Positions 1 to 13,100 of a DNA stretch of 64,000 bases are shown piece after piece. The stretch is taken from NCBI GenBank assembly GCA_019916065.1, contig CM034239.1:41742663-41806662 (forward strand). Direction: 5' to 3'. Position numbers and translations under genes: made by a program. Position 1 is the first letter of the stretch, and each line of letters begins with the position of its first letter. The stretch is from Vitellaria paradoxa (Eukaryota; Streptophyta; Magnoliopsida; Ericales; Sapotaceae). The notes under the pieces were generated by a model. That model saw only the letters and a program-made list of their open reading frames with translations, had not been told where the DNA came from and did no database searches.

Positions 1-109
1 GTTCGTAATACGTGCAGTGAGAGAAAAAAGTTGATGTGATATAAAATTAACAGAGATTTATAGAGATTTTTAAAAATTTTTAACAAACTTTTACAAATCA
101 AACGGGTCC
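1..109. repeat. Right part of a Tourist-like MITE (family A), cut by the window edge
   Basis: This stretch matches the inner and right parts of the two 158-bp copies at 1508-1665 and 37843-38000, including the shared block gttgatgtgatata and the terminal aaacgggtcc. The left end lies outside the window. Family A copies are short, non-coding and have gtttgg/ccaaac-type ends. Confidence 0.6.
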
Positions 110-963
110 TTTATCTCCCTCCTCATTTATTTCACCAAACAATAAAAGGGAGAGTTTCACTTCTCTTGTCGTTTTTCACCTGTCTTCTTCTCTTTTGACC
201 AAGTAAAGGGTTTCCAACTACGGAGTTCAAAAATTGAGTTATTGGTTTTTCTTTGTTCAAAAAAGTAGAGGGTTAGCAAAATATACAATTTTTAAAATCT
301 AAGACATGCTAATGAAATTTGTATTATAAAAAAATATTTAGGTGAATTACTGTTAATATTTTTTGTATTTTGTTATTATTTTTAGTTTACTCTATGTATT
401 TTAAATCATTTTATTTTATCTATTGTATTTTAAAATCATTCCAACTTGTTTTCTTTTATCAAATTTATTAATCTTGTATATCGACAGGCGTGATGAACCC
501 ATGTTAGGCTCCGCAAAGGTAATTGTTTTCACTGAATCGAAAATTTACAATAAATTTTTGATTAATTTTCCTCAACTATATTTTCACTTTTACTCTTATT
601 TACCTTAAAAATATAATTTTGATGCACTGATTATAGATATAGAATCTGCCCCTGCTGACAAGTGACATTATTCGTAATTATTTTAAAAAAACACAAATAT
701 AATGGTACTAAATATAATTTATCAAAGTATTTTAATGAAAATTATAATAGGTTCATCCTATTATTCTTTATATTTATTTATAAGATAAACAACACTTATC
801 ATTTTTTGTATTTTATTTTTATTTTCACTTTGTTACTTGCATTTTAAATCTTTCAATTTATGTATTTTTATATCCTCCTATTTTGTCCCATGTCGTTAAA
901 GTTATTGATGCCTAACATTCATTGCATACAATAGACATAATATATATTTTTTAAAATTATTTT
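110..963. other. A/T-rich intergenic DNA, nothing recognised
   Basis: Long A/T runs with only short random reading frames (about 60 codons near 423 and 662). I see no splice-consistent exons, RNA gene or clear repeat ends. Confidence 0.6.
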
Positions 964-2470
964 AAGGGTAAAGTATAAAAAATACCCCAACACCTTTAGT
1001 ATCACTTTAGTCCCACACGTTTCAATTGCAACAGTCAAATCCTTACACTTTTGGTCAAGTATCAATTCGCTCATTCCATTAGTTGACCGTTAAAAACAAC
1101 CGTTAGACTGAAGATAAAATGGTAATTTCAGTTATAGTTTACCCTCAGTGTCACTTAAGTCTCTCACATTTTTAATTATAACAATTGAATCCCTACATTT
1201 TTGACATATATTAGAAATATATTTTATTAAATTATATAACATATTTTAATTTGAAATATATCTTATTAAATTATTTTTAATCAAAAAAATATTTAAATTA
1301 TATTTAATATATTCTATTTTTATTGAATTAAATTATTTTTTTAAAAATAATATGATTAAATTAATAATATAATTAAAATAATATTTAGTTTATTTTAATT
1401 AATATGAAATATATTTTATTAATTTCAGTTAATTTTCTTTAAAATTAATAAAATTAAAAATTTTATTAAATGGTGATTTGATGGTTTCACTAATAGTTGT
1501 TATAATTGGGGTTGTTTGGAGTAAGAAAAAATGAGATAAATTGTAATTTGGAGAGAGTTCGTAATGCGTGTAGTGAGAGAAAAAAGTTGATGTGATATAA
1601 AGTTAACAGAGATTTATAGAGATTTTTGAAATTTTTTCTCAAATCATGGCAAACCAAACGGGACCTTAATGGAATCGAATTAAAAAAGTCATATATATAA
1701 ACGTATACTCTCGAATTGAATATATATACAAAATTATATATAAAAAGAAAACTGCAAAAATAGAAAATTTAGAAAATAGTGATTCTAAGGCTTTTGATAA
1801 CATTATTGTTTTTTATTTTGTTTAACTTTTTATTTTAATATTTTATTTTTTTATCTTTTTTTCTAAAATAAAAATTGAAACTGCATTAACAGATGCAATT
1901 TTATTTACATAAATTAATATTTAATAAAATATTTAATTTATTATTTCTTAAAAATTATTCAAATTTAATAAAATATATTTCATAGTAATTAAACTATATT
2001 AAACATTATTTTAATTATATTATTAATTTAATCATATTATTTATGAAAAATAACTTAATTCAATAAAAAGAAAATATATTAAATAAAATTTAAATATTTT
2101 ATTCATTAAAAATAATTTAATAAGATATATTTCAAATTAAAATATGTTATATAATTTAATAAAATATATTTTAGTTTATATTATTTATTAAAAATAATTT
2201 AATAAAATATAATTTAAATATAAATCGAAAGTGTAAGGATTCAATTGTTATAATTGAAAATGTGAGAAATTAAAGTGACACTGAGGATAAACTATAGATG
2301 AAATTACCATTTTATCCTCAGTCTAACTGTTGTTTCTAACGGTCAACTAACAGAGGGACCGAATTGATACTTGATCGAAAGTGTAGAGATTTGACTGTTG
2401 CAATTGAAATGTCTGAGACCAAAATGATACTGAGGGTAAATTATAAGGGTATTTTTTGTACTTTACCCTT
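964..2470. mobile_element. Non-coding inverted-repeat element (Mutator-like or foldback type)
   Basis: The left end begins aagggtaaagta and the right end finishes tactttaccctt. Behind these ends the two arms stay complementary for roughly 480 bp (about 964-1430 against 1965-2470), including the blocks around 1020-1150 and 2290-2420. A 7-bp tatttta flanks both ends if one base is taken off each arm, but the A/T-rich context makes that duplication weak. There is no transposase frame. A family A MITE (1508-1665) lies in the central loop. Superfamily assignment is inference from the long TIRs. Confidence 0.7.
1508..1665. repeat. Tourist-like MITE, family A, inside the inverted-repeat element
   Basis: A 158-bp unit from ggggttgtttgga to ccaaacgggacc. 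It is the same length as the copy at 37843-38000 and shares most of its sequence with it. Its place in the loop of the 964-2470 element means it inserted later. Confidence 0.65.
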
Positions 2471-3893
2471 ATTTTAATGATGATTGACAAAAGAGACAAT
2501 GTGGGACAATTATAAAATATAAGTCAAAAAATAAAATTAGAGATAAAATACACGTGTGCTAAGTATAATTTACTCACGACAGTGTCCCTTCTCAATTATC
2601 ATTACCCCTTGACAAAATCACAAATTTGACAAACATGGTAATTTAATCTAAAAATTTATCATGTTTTATTCCAATATTAATTGAATGAAATTAAAAATTT
2701 TAATAAGAAAATATGATGCATATATAAAATAAGTAAAAAAAAATCATATAAATATGGAACAAATTAAAATTTTGGTTATCTTAACTCAAATTCATCACGC
2801 TTATATTTTAAATATTTTTATATTATAATAATATAAAGTAATATTATTAATAAAAAATATTATATAAATACAAGTATTATATATTTATATTCACTTAATT
2901 TATACAATTTTAATTTTTTAACGAATATATTTAGAATTATTATTTTAATTTTTATATTATTAGTACAAATTTATTTACTAGTTTTAAGTTAAAGATGTTA
3001 AATTTATTAAACCTCATTAATTATGTGGAGACTCTACAACCGAAGAAAGTGTGAAACATATAATATTTCAATTTAATTCCTCATAGTTTGAAGAGTATCA
3101 ATGGAATACTTAGGGATGGAAATGAGTCCAAGTGAACTTAATTTTAATTTATTAGAGTTCGGCTCGAGTTTTCTATATTAAGCTCGAAGTTGACTCATAA
3201 AATTAAATCAAAATAACATTGTTTTAGTTTAAAATTTAATAAATAAAATATTATAAAAATATGATAAAAATATTATTAAAAATATATATACTATTTTATC
3301 AAGCTGACTTACGAGTTTTTGAGCTGATTTTTTCTAAACTTGAGCTCGACCTCTAATCTAAATGAGTTATAAATCAAATTTGATTTGAATTTATTTTAGT
3401 CACGAAACGAGTTCAAGTCAAGTTTTTTCAAGTTGAGTTCAAAAAGTTTACAAATAACTTGATTAGTTTCTACTCCAGCTATACTATAACAAAATATAGC
3501 TACGAATGTTAATGAGAATGAGTGAAAGAATTATGAAATTATTACTTTGTATTTTATAATTATAAAATTACTATTAACACATTATTTTTATAAAATTTCT
3601 TTTATAATTTTTAATAGAATATTATTTTTTAAAAATTTAATAAATAATATGGCATGTTAACATTTTACTTCAAAATAAAAAAAGATTTATCAATCCATTT
3701 TTTATGTGGTGTTTGGATTGTCAAAAAATAAATAAATTAATTAAAAATAAAATAAAAATAATACATGACAAAATTTAATTAAAAAAGATTATAAAAAATT
3801 AATAAAAGTAAAAAAAATAGTATTTTTTTGAGATCCAAGCAACCCATTCCTTGCAAAATTACGGCTATTTTTGTAATTTCCTTTTTATTTTGA
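2471..3893. other. A/T-rich intergenic DNA with a degenerate repeat near 3110-3470
   Basis: No gene seen. About 3110-3470 begins tagggatggaaatgag and holds repeated cues such as gagctcgac and gagttcaagtcaag. This resembles common degenerate plant hAT-type repeats; related wording recurs near 35200-35400 and 45780-45960. Ends and target duplications are not clear, so this is only a tentative repeat call. Confidence 0.4.
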
Positions 3894-4402
3894 GCAAATT
3901 ACACTTAGACCCCTAAAAAATCAAGTGATTTCACATGAACCTCTTACCATCTAAAAATTACATTAACTCCCTTATTTTGAAATGCTAATAACACTTAAAT
4001 CCCTTCTATGAGTTTGAATAGTTAAATTTTAATAAAAATGTAAAAGTCAACTAGTCAATCAAATTTTTTACCAAAAAATATATATATATATATATCCTTA
4101 AATGAAGTGAACTTTTAATGGCGTCAATGATGTCGAACGCTGGCAGTGGAAGAGGAGGCAAAGCCACCCATTGCCGAGCTTCGGATCTATGGGACCTCCT
4201 CATCCCCCATTTTTTCTATTTTCTAGTAGCAAATCAGAAGATCGGAACCAAAATATCACTAACTATCAAATCACTAACAAACCAACAAAGAATTACACCG
4301 ATTACTATGAAACCCAGGATCAAGCTTCGAGTATAAATTCCAAACTTCAAATGACTTAAAATTCTGAATCAAGTAAACAACTCAAAGCCTTGAAATGAAA
4401 TC

Positions 4403-4749
4403 TGTTAAGAAGATGTTTCAGTTGCTGATGTGGCATGATGAGTAGACTGCTGAGATGTTCAATGTTGAAATAAAGTAGCTGGAGTATTTTTTTGAATAAT
4501 TCAGAATGCTGGAAATATTCAAACTAGTTGTTGCTAGAAAATAGGAATTTTTGAATTTCAAATAAGAAACTAGAAAATAGGATTTTTTGAATTTCTAATG
4601 AAAGATTTTAGGAATCTGTTATGCATTTCTGTTAAGTTTCTTTTCATGTATTTAAAGCACTTTCCAGTTAATAAAAGTTAGAGCACTGCAGTCCAATTAT
4701 CTGTTCTTATTGTTTTATTTTCTTACTGCTCTTGTGCCAAACAACAACA
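4403..4749 (+). repeat. 5' LTR of the copia element
   Basis: Starts tgttaagaag and ends aacaacaaca, with TG...CA ends. A TATA-like tatttaaagc region and an aataaaag polyadenylation-like motif are present near 4650-4680. It matches the 3' LTR over its full length. Confidence 0.95.
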
Positions 4750-4752
4750 AAT

Positions 4753-4764
4753 TGGTATCAGAGC
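4753..4764 (+). other. Copia primer binding site (initiator Met tRNA type)
   Basis: tggtatcagagc lies three bases after the 5' LTR. This is the common plant LTR-retrotransposon primer site complementary to the 3' end of initiator methionine tRNA. The same 12 bases are used by the Cassandra element at 20616. Confidence 0.9.
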
Positions 4765-4848
4765 AAAGTTTTCTTGAGGGCCCTGTGTGAGAAATTCTAG
4801 AGAGTGATCCTAAACACCAAAATACTTATACAGCTAACTATTTCAAGC

Positions 4849-7800
4849 ATGGCCTCAAATGCTTTCTCTCTTGTAATACCACCAGTTTTCACTGGTGAGA
4901 ATTATCAAACATGGACAGTGAGGATGACTGCTTATTTGCAAGCTGTTGATCTTTGGGAGGCAGTAGAAACTGATTATGAAATCGTTCCATTGCCTGAAAA
5001 TCCCACTTTACAAGAAATCAAAATCCACAAGGAGAGGATGACAAAAAAATTCAAAGCAAAGTCTTGCCTACATTCAGCAATTTCTGAAGCTCTCTTTATC
5101 AAAATCATGACTTTGGAGTCAGCCAAAGATATCTAGGATTCTCTCAGAACTGAGTTTCAAGGTAATGACAGATCAAAGAGCATGCAAGTGCTGAACTTAA
5201 GGAGGGAGTTTGAGATACAAAGGATGAAGGAATCAGAGACCATAAAGGAGTACTCTGACATGCTGCTGACCATTGTAAACAAGGTAAGGCTGCTTGGAGA
5301 AGACTTGTCCGATAAAAGAGTTGTTGAAAAACTCCTAGTAACCTTCCCTGAAAGGTTCGAGTCCAAAATTTCCTCTCTTGAAGAGTCTAAAGACCTGTCA
5401 AGCATTTCCTTGGCAGAACTTTTGAATGCTTTACAGGCACAGGAGCAGAGAAGATAGATTAGGCAAGAAGGGTTTGTGGAAGGGGCTTTGCAAGCCAAAC
5501 TTCAAATCCATGAAAAAAGTAAAGGTAAGAAGAAGAAGGGCTTTAAGAACAACACAAACAAAGGTAATGCTGAAGCTGGAGACAGCAACAACAAAGGAGG
5601 ATCTTACTCTCAATGCCAGCATTGCAAAAAGACAAATCATCCTTCATCTAAGTACTGGTGGAGGCCTGACATCAAATGCAGAAAATGCAATCCGTTAGGC
5701 CACATATAGAAGGTTTGCAGAAGCAAACAACAACAAGAAGGTGAAGCAAATGTGGTGGACCTGCAGGAGGAAGAGCAGCTGTTTGTTGCCTCATGTTATG
5801 CAAGTAGCAGCTCAAGTGAACATTGGTTAGTTGATAGTGGTTGCACAAACCACATGACCTATGACAAAGAGTTGTTCAGAGAGTTGGATAGAACTAAAAT
5901 TTTCAAAGTCAAGGTTGGAAATGGAGAGTTCATTGAAGTAAAAGGCAAAGGAACAGTAGCAATTGAAAGTGCTTCAGGTACAAAACTATTCACTGATGTT
6001 TTATATGTACCTAAAATTGACCAAAATTTGCTTAGTGTTGGTCAACTAATGGAGAAAGGCTATAAATTATTTTTTGAAGAAAAAAAAAGTGTATGATCAA
6101 AGATGTAGATGATCAGGAGGTGTGTACAATTAAAATGAGAGGAAGATACTTCTCTCTGGATCTAATGGAGGAGGAGCAGATAGCATATAAAGTCTCTATG
6201 AACAACACAGAAATTTGGCACAGGAGACTGGGTCACTTTCATCATGCAGCGCTCATTTATATGCAAAAAAAAATCAGCTGGTCAAAGGGTTTCCTCAACT
6301 TGAAAAGCATCTGCCTGGTTGCAAGGCTTGCCAATTTGGCAAGCAAAGTAGACTGCCATTTTCTCAAAAGGCCAGGAGAGCATCTCAGAAGATGCAGCTG
6401 ATACATACTGATCTTGGAGGGCCTCAGAGAACACCATCATTAATGGGAAGTAAGTATTATATTATCTTTATAGATAATTTAACAAGAATGTGTTGGATTT
6501 ACTTCCTTAGGTTTAAATCTGAGGTTGCTACTGTGTTCTGGAAGTTCAAAACTTGGGTGGAAAACCAGAGTGGCTGTAAGATACAAGTGATAAGATCTGA
6601 TAATGGCAAAGAATACACCTCAGAACAGTTTAATTTATTTTGTGAAGAGGCTGGAATTGAGCACCAGCTAACAGCATCATACACTCCACAACAAAATGGA
6701 GTAAGTGAAAGGAAGAATAGAACACTCATGGAGATGACTAGATGTCTACTGCATAAGAAGGATCTGCCTAAAAAGTTTTGGGCAGAGGCTGCAAATACAG
6801 CTATCTTTCTACTAAACAGACTTCCAACGAGGGCTTTGCGTGGAAAAACACCCTTTAAGGGTTGGTATGGATATAAACCCTCTTTACATAACTTAAAAGT
6901 TTTTGGTTGCCTATGTTTTTCACATGTGCCTCAGGTGAAGAGAGACAAGCTCAATAAAAAAGTAGAAGCAGGTGTCTTCATTGGTTACAGCAACATCTCT
7001 AAAGCTTACAAAATTTTCCAACCTCATACAGGGAAAATTCTGATAAGTAGAAATGTTACCTTCATGGAGGATGAGCAGTGGAATTGGAATGATGGAGAAG
7101 ATAAACTTTTAGAAGATTTGCAACCAGATGAAGACAATGTTGATCATTCACCAGTCAGAGGAACAAGACTGCTCTCCGACATTTATCAAAGATGTAATGT
7201 TGCCATATCTGAGCCTGCAGGATTTGAAGATGCTGAAAAGGACCAGAAATGGATGGAAGCTATGAAAGAGGAGATGAGAATGATAAAAAAGAATCACACC
7301 TGGGAGCTAGTGGAAAGGCCTCAAAACAGAAAGATCATAGGAGTTAAATGGGTGTTTAGAACAAAGTTAAATGCAGATGGGTCAGTTAACAAGCATAAAG
7401 CAAGACTAGTGGTGAAAGGTTATGCTCAAATTTTTGGTGTAGACTTCTCTGAAACCTTTGCACCAGTGGCAAGATTGGACACAATCAGGTTATTGTTAGC
7501 AATTGCAGCATAAAAGTGTTGGAAAGTGTACCAGCTAGATGTTAAGTCAGCATTTTTCAATGGCTTCTTGCAGGAGGAAATATATGTAGAGCAACCAGAA
7601 GGATTTGTTGTGCAAGGGCATGAGAACAAGGTGTATTTGCTGAAAAAGACTTTGTACGGACTTAAACAGGCACCGAGGGCCTGGTATAGCAGGATAGATG
7701 TCCATTTATTAGGCCTAGGCTTTGTGAAAAGTCTCAGCGAATTTACCTTGTATGTGAAGAAGAAAGATACTGACTTGATTGTTGTGTCTGTATATGTTGA

Positions 7801-8735
7801 TGATTTGCTTGTAACATGAAGCAATGAGGAGCTTATAAAGGAATTTAAAGCAGAGATGTTCAAGGTGTTTGAAATGACAGACTTGGGCTTGATGTCTTTT
7901 TTCCTTGGGATGGAAGTAAAGGAAAGGCAGAATGAAGTCCTCATTTGTCAACAAAAATATGCAAATGAGATTCTTAAGAAATTTCACATGGAGGACTGCA
8001 AAGCTACAACAACTCCTATGAATCAAAAAGAGAAATTCAGCAAGGATGATGGAGCTGATATGGTTGATAAAGGTCTGTACAGGAGTTTAATTGGTTGCTT
8101 GATGTATCTTACTGCAACCAGACCTGATATAATGCATGTTGTGAGTTTGCTTTCAAGGTTTATGCATTGTGCAAGTGAAGTGCATCTTCAAGTTGCAAAA
8201 AGGATCCTTAGATACATCAGAGGCACTATTAATTATGGTATAAAGTTCACTTATTGTTCAAATTTTAAGTTTCATGGTTTCTCTGACAGTGATTGGGGAG
8301 GTTTAATAGATAACATGAGAAGCACAACAGGTTTTTGTTTCAGTTTTGGATCGGGTATGATCTCCTGGAGTTCAAAGAAGCAATAAGTTGTTGCACAAAG
8401 CACTGCTAAAGCTGAATATGTGGCTGCAACAGCAGCTGTTAATCAAGCACTTTGGTTCAGGAAATTGTTGGCAGATTTACATATGGAGCAGGAAAAAAGC
8501 ACATATATTTTTGTTGATAACCAAGCTGCAATCTCCATATCCAAAAATCCAGTCTCTCATGGAAAGACAACATTTTAAAATTAAGCTTTACTTTCTCAGG
8601 GAAGTACAGAAAGAAGGAGAAGTTCTGTTGCTTCATTGCAAAACAGAAAATCAGGTTGCAGATATTTTGACAAAAGGACTTTCTAAAGCGAGGTTCGAAT
8701 TCCTAAGAGAAAAACTGGGAATGTGCAGCATCTGA
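4849..8735 (+). pseudogene. Degenerate copia gag-pol polyprotein
   Basis: Reading starts at the ATG at 4849. Visible parts in order: gag; a zinc knuckle near 5620-5710 that has lost a cysteine; the protease motif DSG near 5833; the integrase zinc-binding HRRLGH region and the D-D-E core (6200-6730); reverse transcriptase with YVDD at 7793-7804; and the RNase H region (about 8280-8560). Breaks: in-frame stops at 5134, 5455, 5707, 7511, 7817 and 8384. Frame changes occur in A runs at 6080-6088 and 6266-6274, and again near 8565-8572. It cannot make a working polyprotein without trans help. Confidence 0.92.
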
Positions 8736-8747
8736 TCCAAGGAGAAG

Positions 8748-9094
8748 TGTTAAGAAGATGTTTCAGCTGCTGATGTGGCATGATGAGTAGACTGCTAAGA
8801 TGTTCAAGGTTGAAATAAAATAGCTGGAGTATTTTTTTGAATAAGTCAGAATGCTGGAAATATTCAAACTAGTTGTTGCTAGAAAATAGGAATTTTTGAA
8901 TTTCAAATAAGAAACTAGAAAATAGGATTTTTTGAATTTCTAATGAAAGATTTTAGGAATCTGTTATGCATTTCTGTTAAGTTTCTTTTCATGTATTTAA
9001 AGCACTTTCCAGTTAATAAAAGTTAGTGCACTGCAGTCCAATTATCTGTTCTTATTGCTTTATTTTCTTGCTGCTCTTGTGCCAAACAACAACA
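8748..9094 (+). repeat. 3' LTR of the copia element
   Basis: Same TG...CA ends and length as the 5' LTR, with eight substitutions. It is followed at once by the second aaatc target duplication, then by the right part of the long-TIR host element. Confidence 0.95.
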
Positions 9095-9690
9095 AAATCA
9101 ATCAGAGAGAGATCAAGACCTTTTACCAGAATGGTGGTAATGGCGGAGTAATTAGATCGGGAGTAGACAGCGACGGCGGAGTTTTGATTAGCTAAGAGAA
9201 CTGGAGCCGAGACTACTACGACATAGATAAGGGGAGGTGGTGGGTTTGACAGTTGCTGGATGGGCATGCCCTAGTCGCCGAAAGAGGTTGCGATATAATC
9301 TTACAACTAGTTAATGGGTACTGCCACAGTCGCTCGTGCGGGCTGCAGTAATCTTCTGACTCATCGATAGGGGCTGCTGCAGTCGCTGGCATTGGCTCAA
9401 ATCAGCGAGATAAGGGACTCTGGAAAGCTCGTAGTAATAGAGAAATGAAAAGCAAGGCCTTCTATCCCTTGCTATCGCATTTGCTGTTCAATGAATCAAC
9501 GAAAGAACGAACTCGATACTTGCTGGACTTATCGAGTGACCCCCTCAAAAGCTACCCACGCCGGGTTTTCATTGACATCACTTGCTGGCGAAGTTTGGCG
9601 GTAGCACAGATTGGTTGACGTTGGGGATTTTCTTCTGATTTTTTCTGGTTTCTACATATATGTAAGGGTATATTTGTCTTTTCAATAAAT
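9095..9690. other. G/C-richer interior of the long-TIR element
   Basis: No long reading frame on either strand beyond a 71-codon minus-strand frame. Composition is clearly less A/T-rich than neighbouring intergenic DNA and resembles degraded exon sequence. I could not identify a source gene. Confidence 0.4.
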
Positions 9691-10130
9691 TTTTAACGGA
9701 GTAGTGGTGAAGTTATTAGAAGAGTTCTAAGTGTTATCAACATTTCAAAAATAAGGAAGTTAATGTAGTTTTTAAATGATGAGGGGATCTAGGTATAATT
9801 ATCCAAATATTTAGGGGCCTAAATATAATTTACGCTTTTTTTTTTTTACTTGTTGCCATTCCTGAAGTTGAATAGGCCCTTGGGCCATTTCAGTAATCTC
9901 ACAGCTTTCACTTCCTCCTTCGCCAGCCGTGAACTGACATTGCCGCCGCTTTGGAACGTTTGTTTTTCTTCTCTTCTCTTTTCCAAAAGGACCAACACCC
10001 CAAACAAAACCCTACTGCATCAATCACCTGTCGTTTTCCATCAATTCCCTCTTATCATAATGGAAGCTGTTCAAACACTACGTTCACATCAATCTCGCGA
10101 GCGAGCTCTGGGTTTCTCTCTACGACCTCC

Positions 10131-13100
10131 ATGGCTTCTCCAGCTGAAAGAAGAACTCCCTCTCCGAACCGCAATCTCTCTCCGCTCCGGTGGATGCCAA
10201 GGCCCACCGCCAACGCTCCCGCCCGAAAACACCGAAACCTCAGAGACAGTACTGGGTTTGTACGCGGACTCTGGCCATCCTCAACAACGACGGCGAGGCG
10301 TTCTTCAAGCAAGAAACCAGACGACAAGTCCGAGGACTCCATGTTTCTGAATAGGCAAAGAAGCTGCACACCGCCTAGAAGGGTCGAGAACAATCGAGGA
10401 AGAATTTCAAAAGAAAATCGCAAAACTCCCATTGGAGGGTCGGTGAGGTATACTGGGAAGTTTGGTATCCCGGGAAGATCATTGATTTCATCGTCGGACT
10501 CATCGTCGTCCCTGTCTCCGGCTGTATCCGATGAGATAGTTCCCGGAAGATTCTCGGTCGATGAAAATTCGCTTCGACGGTCATTAGGACGACGATCGGA
10601 CACCCAAGACTCGGAATCCAAGTGCAGTGATATGTGTTCCGGCGGTACGAGTTTTGGGTCTCCGGTCACCAGGAAAATTTCACCGGCCTCATACATGGCG
10701 TCGACGGTGAGTTCGAGAAAGTCTGGTATCGGGGCGTCGTCGAACTTATCGACCAGGCGTCGACGAGGGACCTCCGATTTGAACTTTAAAAACCCACTTT
10801 CCCCCAACAATTCTCCGAAAATGTTCTCCATGAAAAAGGCGACGAATGAAAATGCGACGTCCAAGTGGACGGAGAACAGGGGAAAGCCGACGACGTCGTT
10901 TTCGAGCCTGAAGACTCCGATGAATCCGCCGAGGGCAAAGGGGGTCGGGAATTTACTGAGCATGGGGCTAGATTTATTCAGAAGTAGGAAATCTTCGCCT
11001 CTGAACACTGACTCGCCGGAGAGAGTTCATCAACTCCGCGTGCTGCATAATCGGTTGGCTCAATGGAGATTTGTGAATGCTAGAGCTGAGGCTGCCAAAA
11101 GAACCATAAATAATGAGGCAGAGGTGCGTGCATATGGGATTATAATAAAAAATTGCAGTTCAAATATTCTATTTTCATAACATTTTATACAAATTTCCTT
11201 TCCCTTTTTTATATATTTAAAAAAAAGTTTAGACATAATTCCCAATAAAAATAAGGTAATAATGACAATTTTTATATTATTTGTATAGATTATTATACTT
11301 AAGGTTAGATTTTATATATAAATTCTAAGATAAAAAAATCATTGAATGAGACATTATAATTAATGAAAAGTTAATGAATGCTAAATTATTTGTTCAATTT
11401 ATATAATGGTTTATCAAGTTTTTTTTTTTGATAATTAATGTTTTATCTAGTTTTCATTCCAGGCCGAGCAATACTACAGCCACCACAACCACCACCTGCT
11501 ACTACTGCCACAATCACTCATTGTTGTGGCCGCGAACCATCACATGTCAACTAACATTGCCATTGCCACTAGCAGAGACAATCCCAAGGGAGACGAGCGG
11601 GGGTCACTACTCCCATGAGTATTGAAAATTATTGAATATTTTAATAAATTTTAAGATTTTTTTCATAAAATATGTAGTGTTTGATTTTTTAAAATTTATA
11701 AAATTTTACTTTACTCTCCATTTCATACAAAATTTTTTACATTGACCTCCTTTACTCAAAATCTTGGATCCGCCACAGGCCACGGACCACCGCCCCAACT
11801 ATCATCAATTGCCACCATTCCCATCACCTGCTAGTTACTGTTGTGCCGTCCACCATCCCCACAAACCACCGCAACCCCGCATCTCTTATCACACTATGAT
11901 AGAAAAAAATAAAAATTGAAAATAATTTATCAGATGTGTTTTTAGTTTTTTCTACCTTGAAAATTAAAATTGAAAACCAAAAGTTAAACACAAAAATTGA
12001 AATTCGAAAAAAAAAAAATAACTGAAAATTAAAAGTTTCGTCAAAAGAGGCCAAAAAAAATTTTAAGGGTGGTGACCCTTGCAGTCCGTGCTCATGGGTG
12101 CCTGTTTTGACCATCATTTGGATTATAATTTTTTTACTCGAATTGTTGAGATTAATTTGATAGCAGAGCATGTAGTATGGTTTCTTCGCAGAGTAATTTG
12201 ATATATGCCTGGAACAATCTTACGAATTTGCAACATTTTGTGCTGCAAAGGAAGTTGCAACTCGAGAAAGAGAAGCTTCAGATGAAGCTGAATCGTATTC
12301 TTCACTCTCATGTCAGTGACAACACAGAACTCACCTCACTTCCCCTCACCTCATTTAGTTATTCGATTATACTATTTTCTAACGCAGAAATATGAATGAT
12401 TTGCATGGTATACTGATGGTATATGCATGCAGATTAAGTCATTGGAAGCTTGGGGAGATTTGGAAAAGCAACACCTGTCGGCAGTTTCCATGACCAAAGA
12501 TTGTTTGAATTCCGTGATTTGTATGGTACCCCTTGGCGAGGGTGCAAAGGTAAAGTAAAATCAAGGAAAGTTAACAATTCCAATGGCTGCTTGCTTTAAT
12601 GTAAATTCTTGTTAGTGTAATCCTATACGTATCAGATGTATATTTTTATATATAAAGTTTTGCTAAAATGAAAAAAAAAAAAAAAACATTAAAATATTAT
12701 TTTATAACGTGCCACTGTTGCATTTATATATTTTAAAATTTATACAAAAATTATAGGATAATGAAAATTTTCTAATGTTAAATCATGTTACGTTGGTAAG
12801 GGGTCGTTTGATAATATTTATGTGTAAGAGTTTTTGTTTTTTTTTTTTTTTTGTTTTCAGTTGTTGGTAGCTTTTGGAGTTAAAAAAAAGTTAAAAAAAA
12901 AAATCAAAAGTTAGTGTTAAAGTGATGTAAAAATAATATACGACGAAATTTACTAAGAAGAAGTTAAAAATTTTTGAAATTTTTTTGAGTGTTTGGAAAA
13001 AAATGTGAGACTCCAAACGGAGTTAATTTTTAATTTGTTCAAAACAAAATAGAAAATACATTTGGCAATGCAATTTTGTCTCAATAATAATAAATTATTA

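Larger units (their letters stand above)
4403..9094 (+). mobile_element. Ty1/copia LTR retrotransposon, full length but coding-defective
   Basis: Two 347-bp LTRs bracket a gag-pol region in the order gag, protease, integrase, reverse transcriptase, RNase H, which is the copia order. A perfect 5-bp target duplication, aaatc, lies at 4398-4402 and 9095-9099. The primer binding site is at 4753 and a purine-rich tract (aaggagaag) directly precedes the 3' LTR. The LTRs differ at 8 of 347 positions by my count (about 2.3%), so the insertion is fairly recent. It sits inside the long-TIR element at 3894-9835. Coding capacity is lost through several stops and frameshifts. Confidence 0.95.
3894..9835. 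mobile_element. Mutator-like element with long TIRs, split by a copia insertion
   Basis: The left arm, from gcaaattacacttagacccc, is the inverse complement of the right arm, ending ggggcctaaatataatttac. Similarity runs about 150 bp inward (3894-4045 against 9685-9835), roughly three quarters identical by eye. Once the copia element is removed the interior is about 1.25 kb. It contains a G/C-richer stretch (4110-4250 and 9095-9650) unlike its surroundings, which could be captured host DNA. I see no transposase. Flanking duplications are obscured by T runs. Superfamily is inferred from TIR length. Confidence 0.6.

Noticed and set aside
423..847. Two 61-codon frames
   Set aside because: Phe/Ile/Tyr-rich products of A/T-rich DNA with no gene signals.
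4118..4359. Short frames before the copia LTR (MASMMSNAGSG and overlapping)
   Set aside because: No family resemblance, and they lie inside the transposon cargo.
10055..11008. 317-codon minus-strand frame
   Set aside because: It is the antisense shadow of QWRF exon 1. The plus strand has the QWRF motif and consistent downstream exons.
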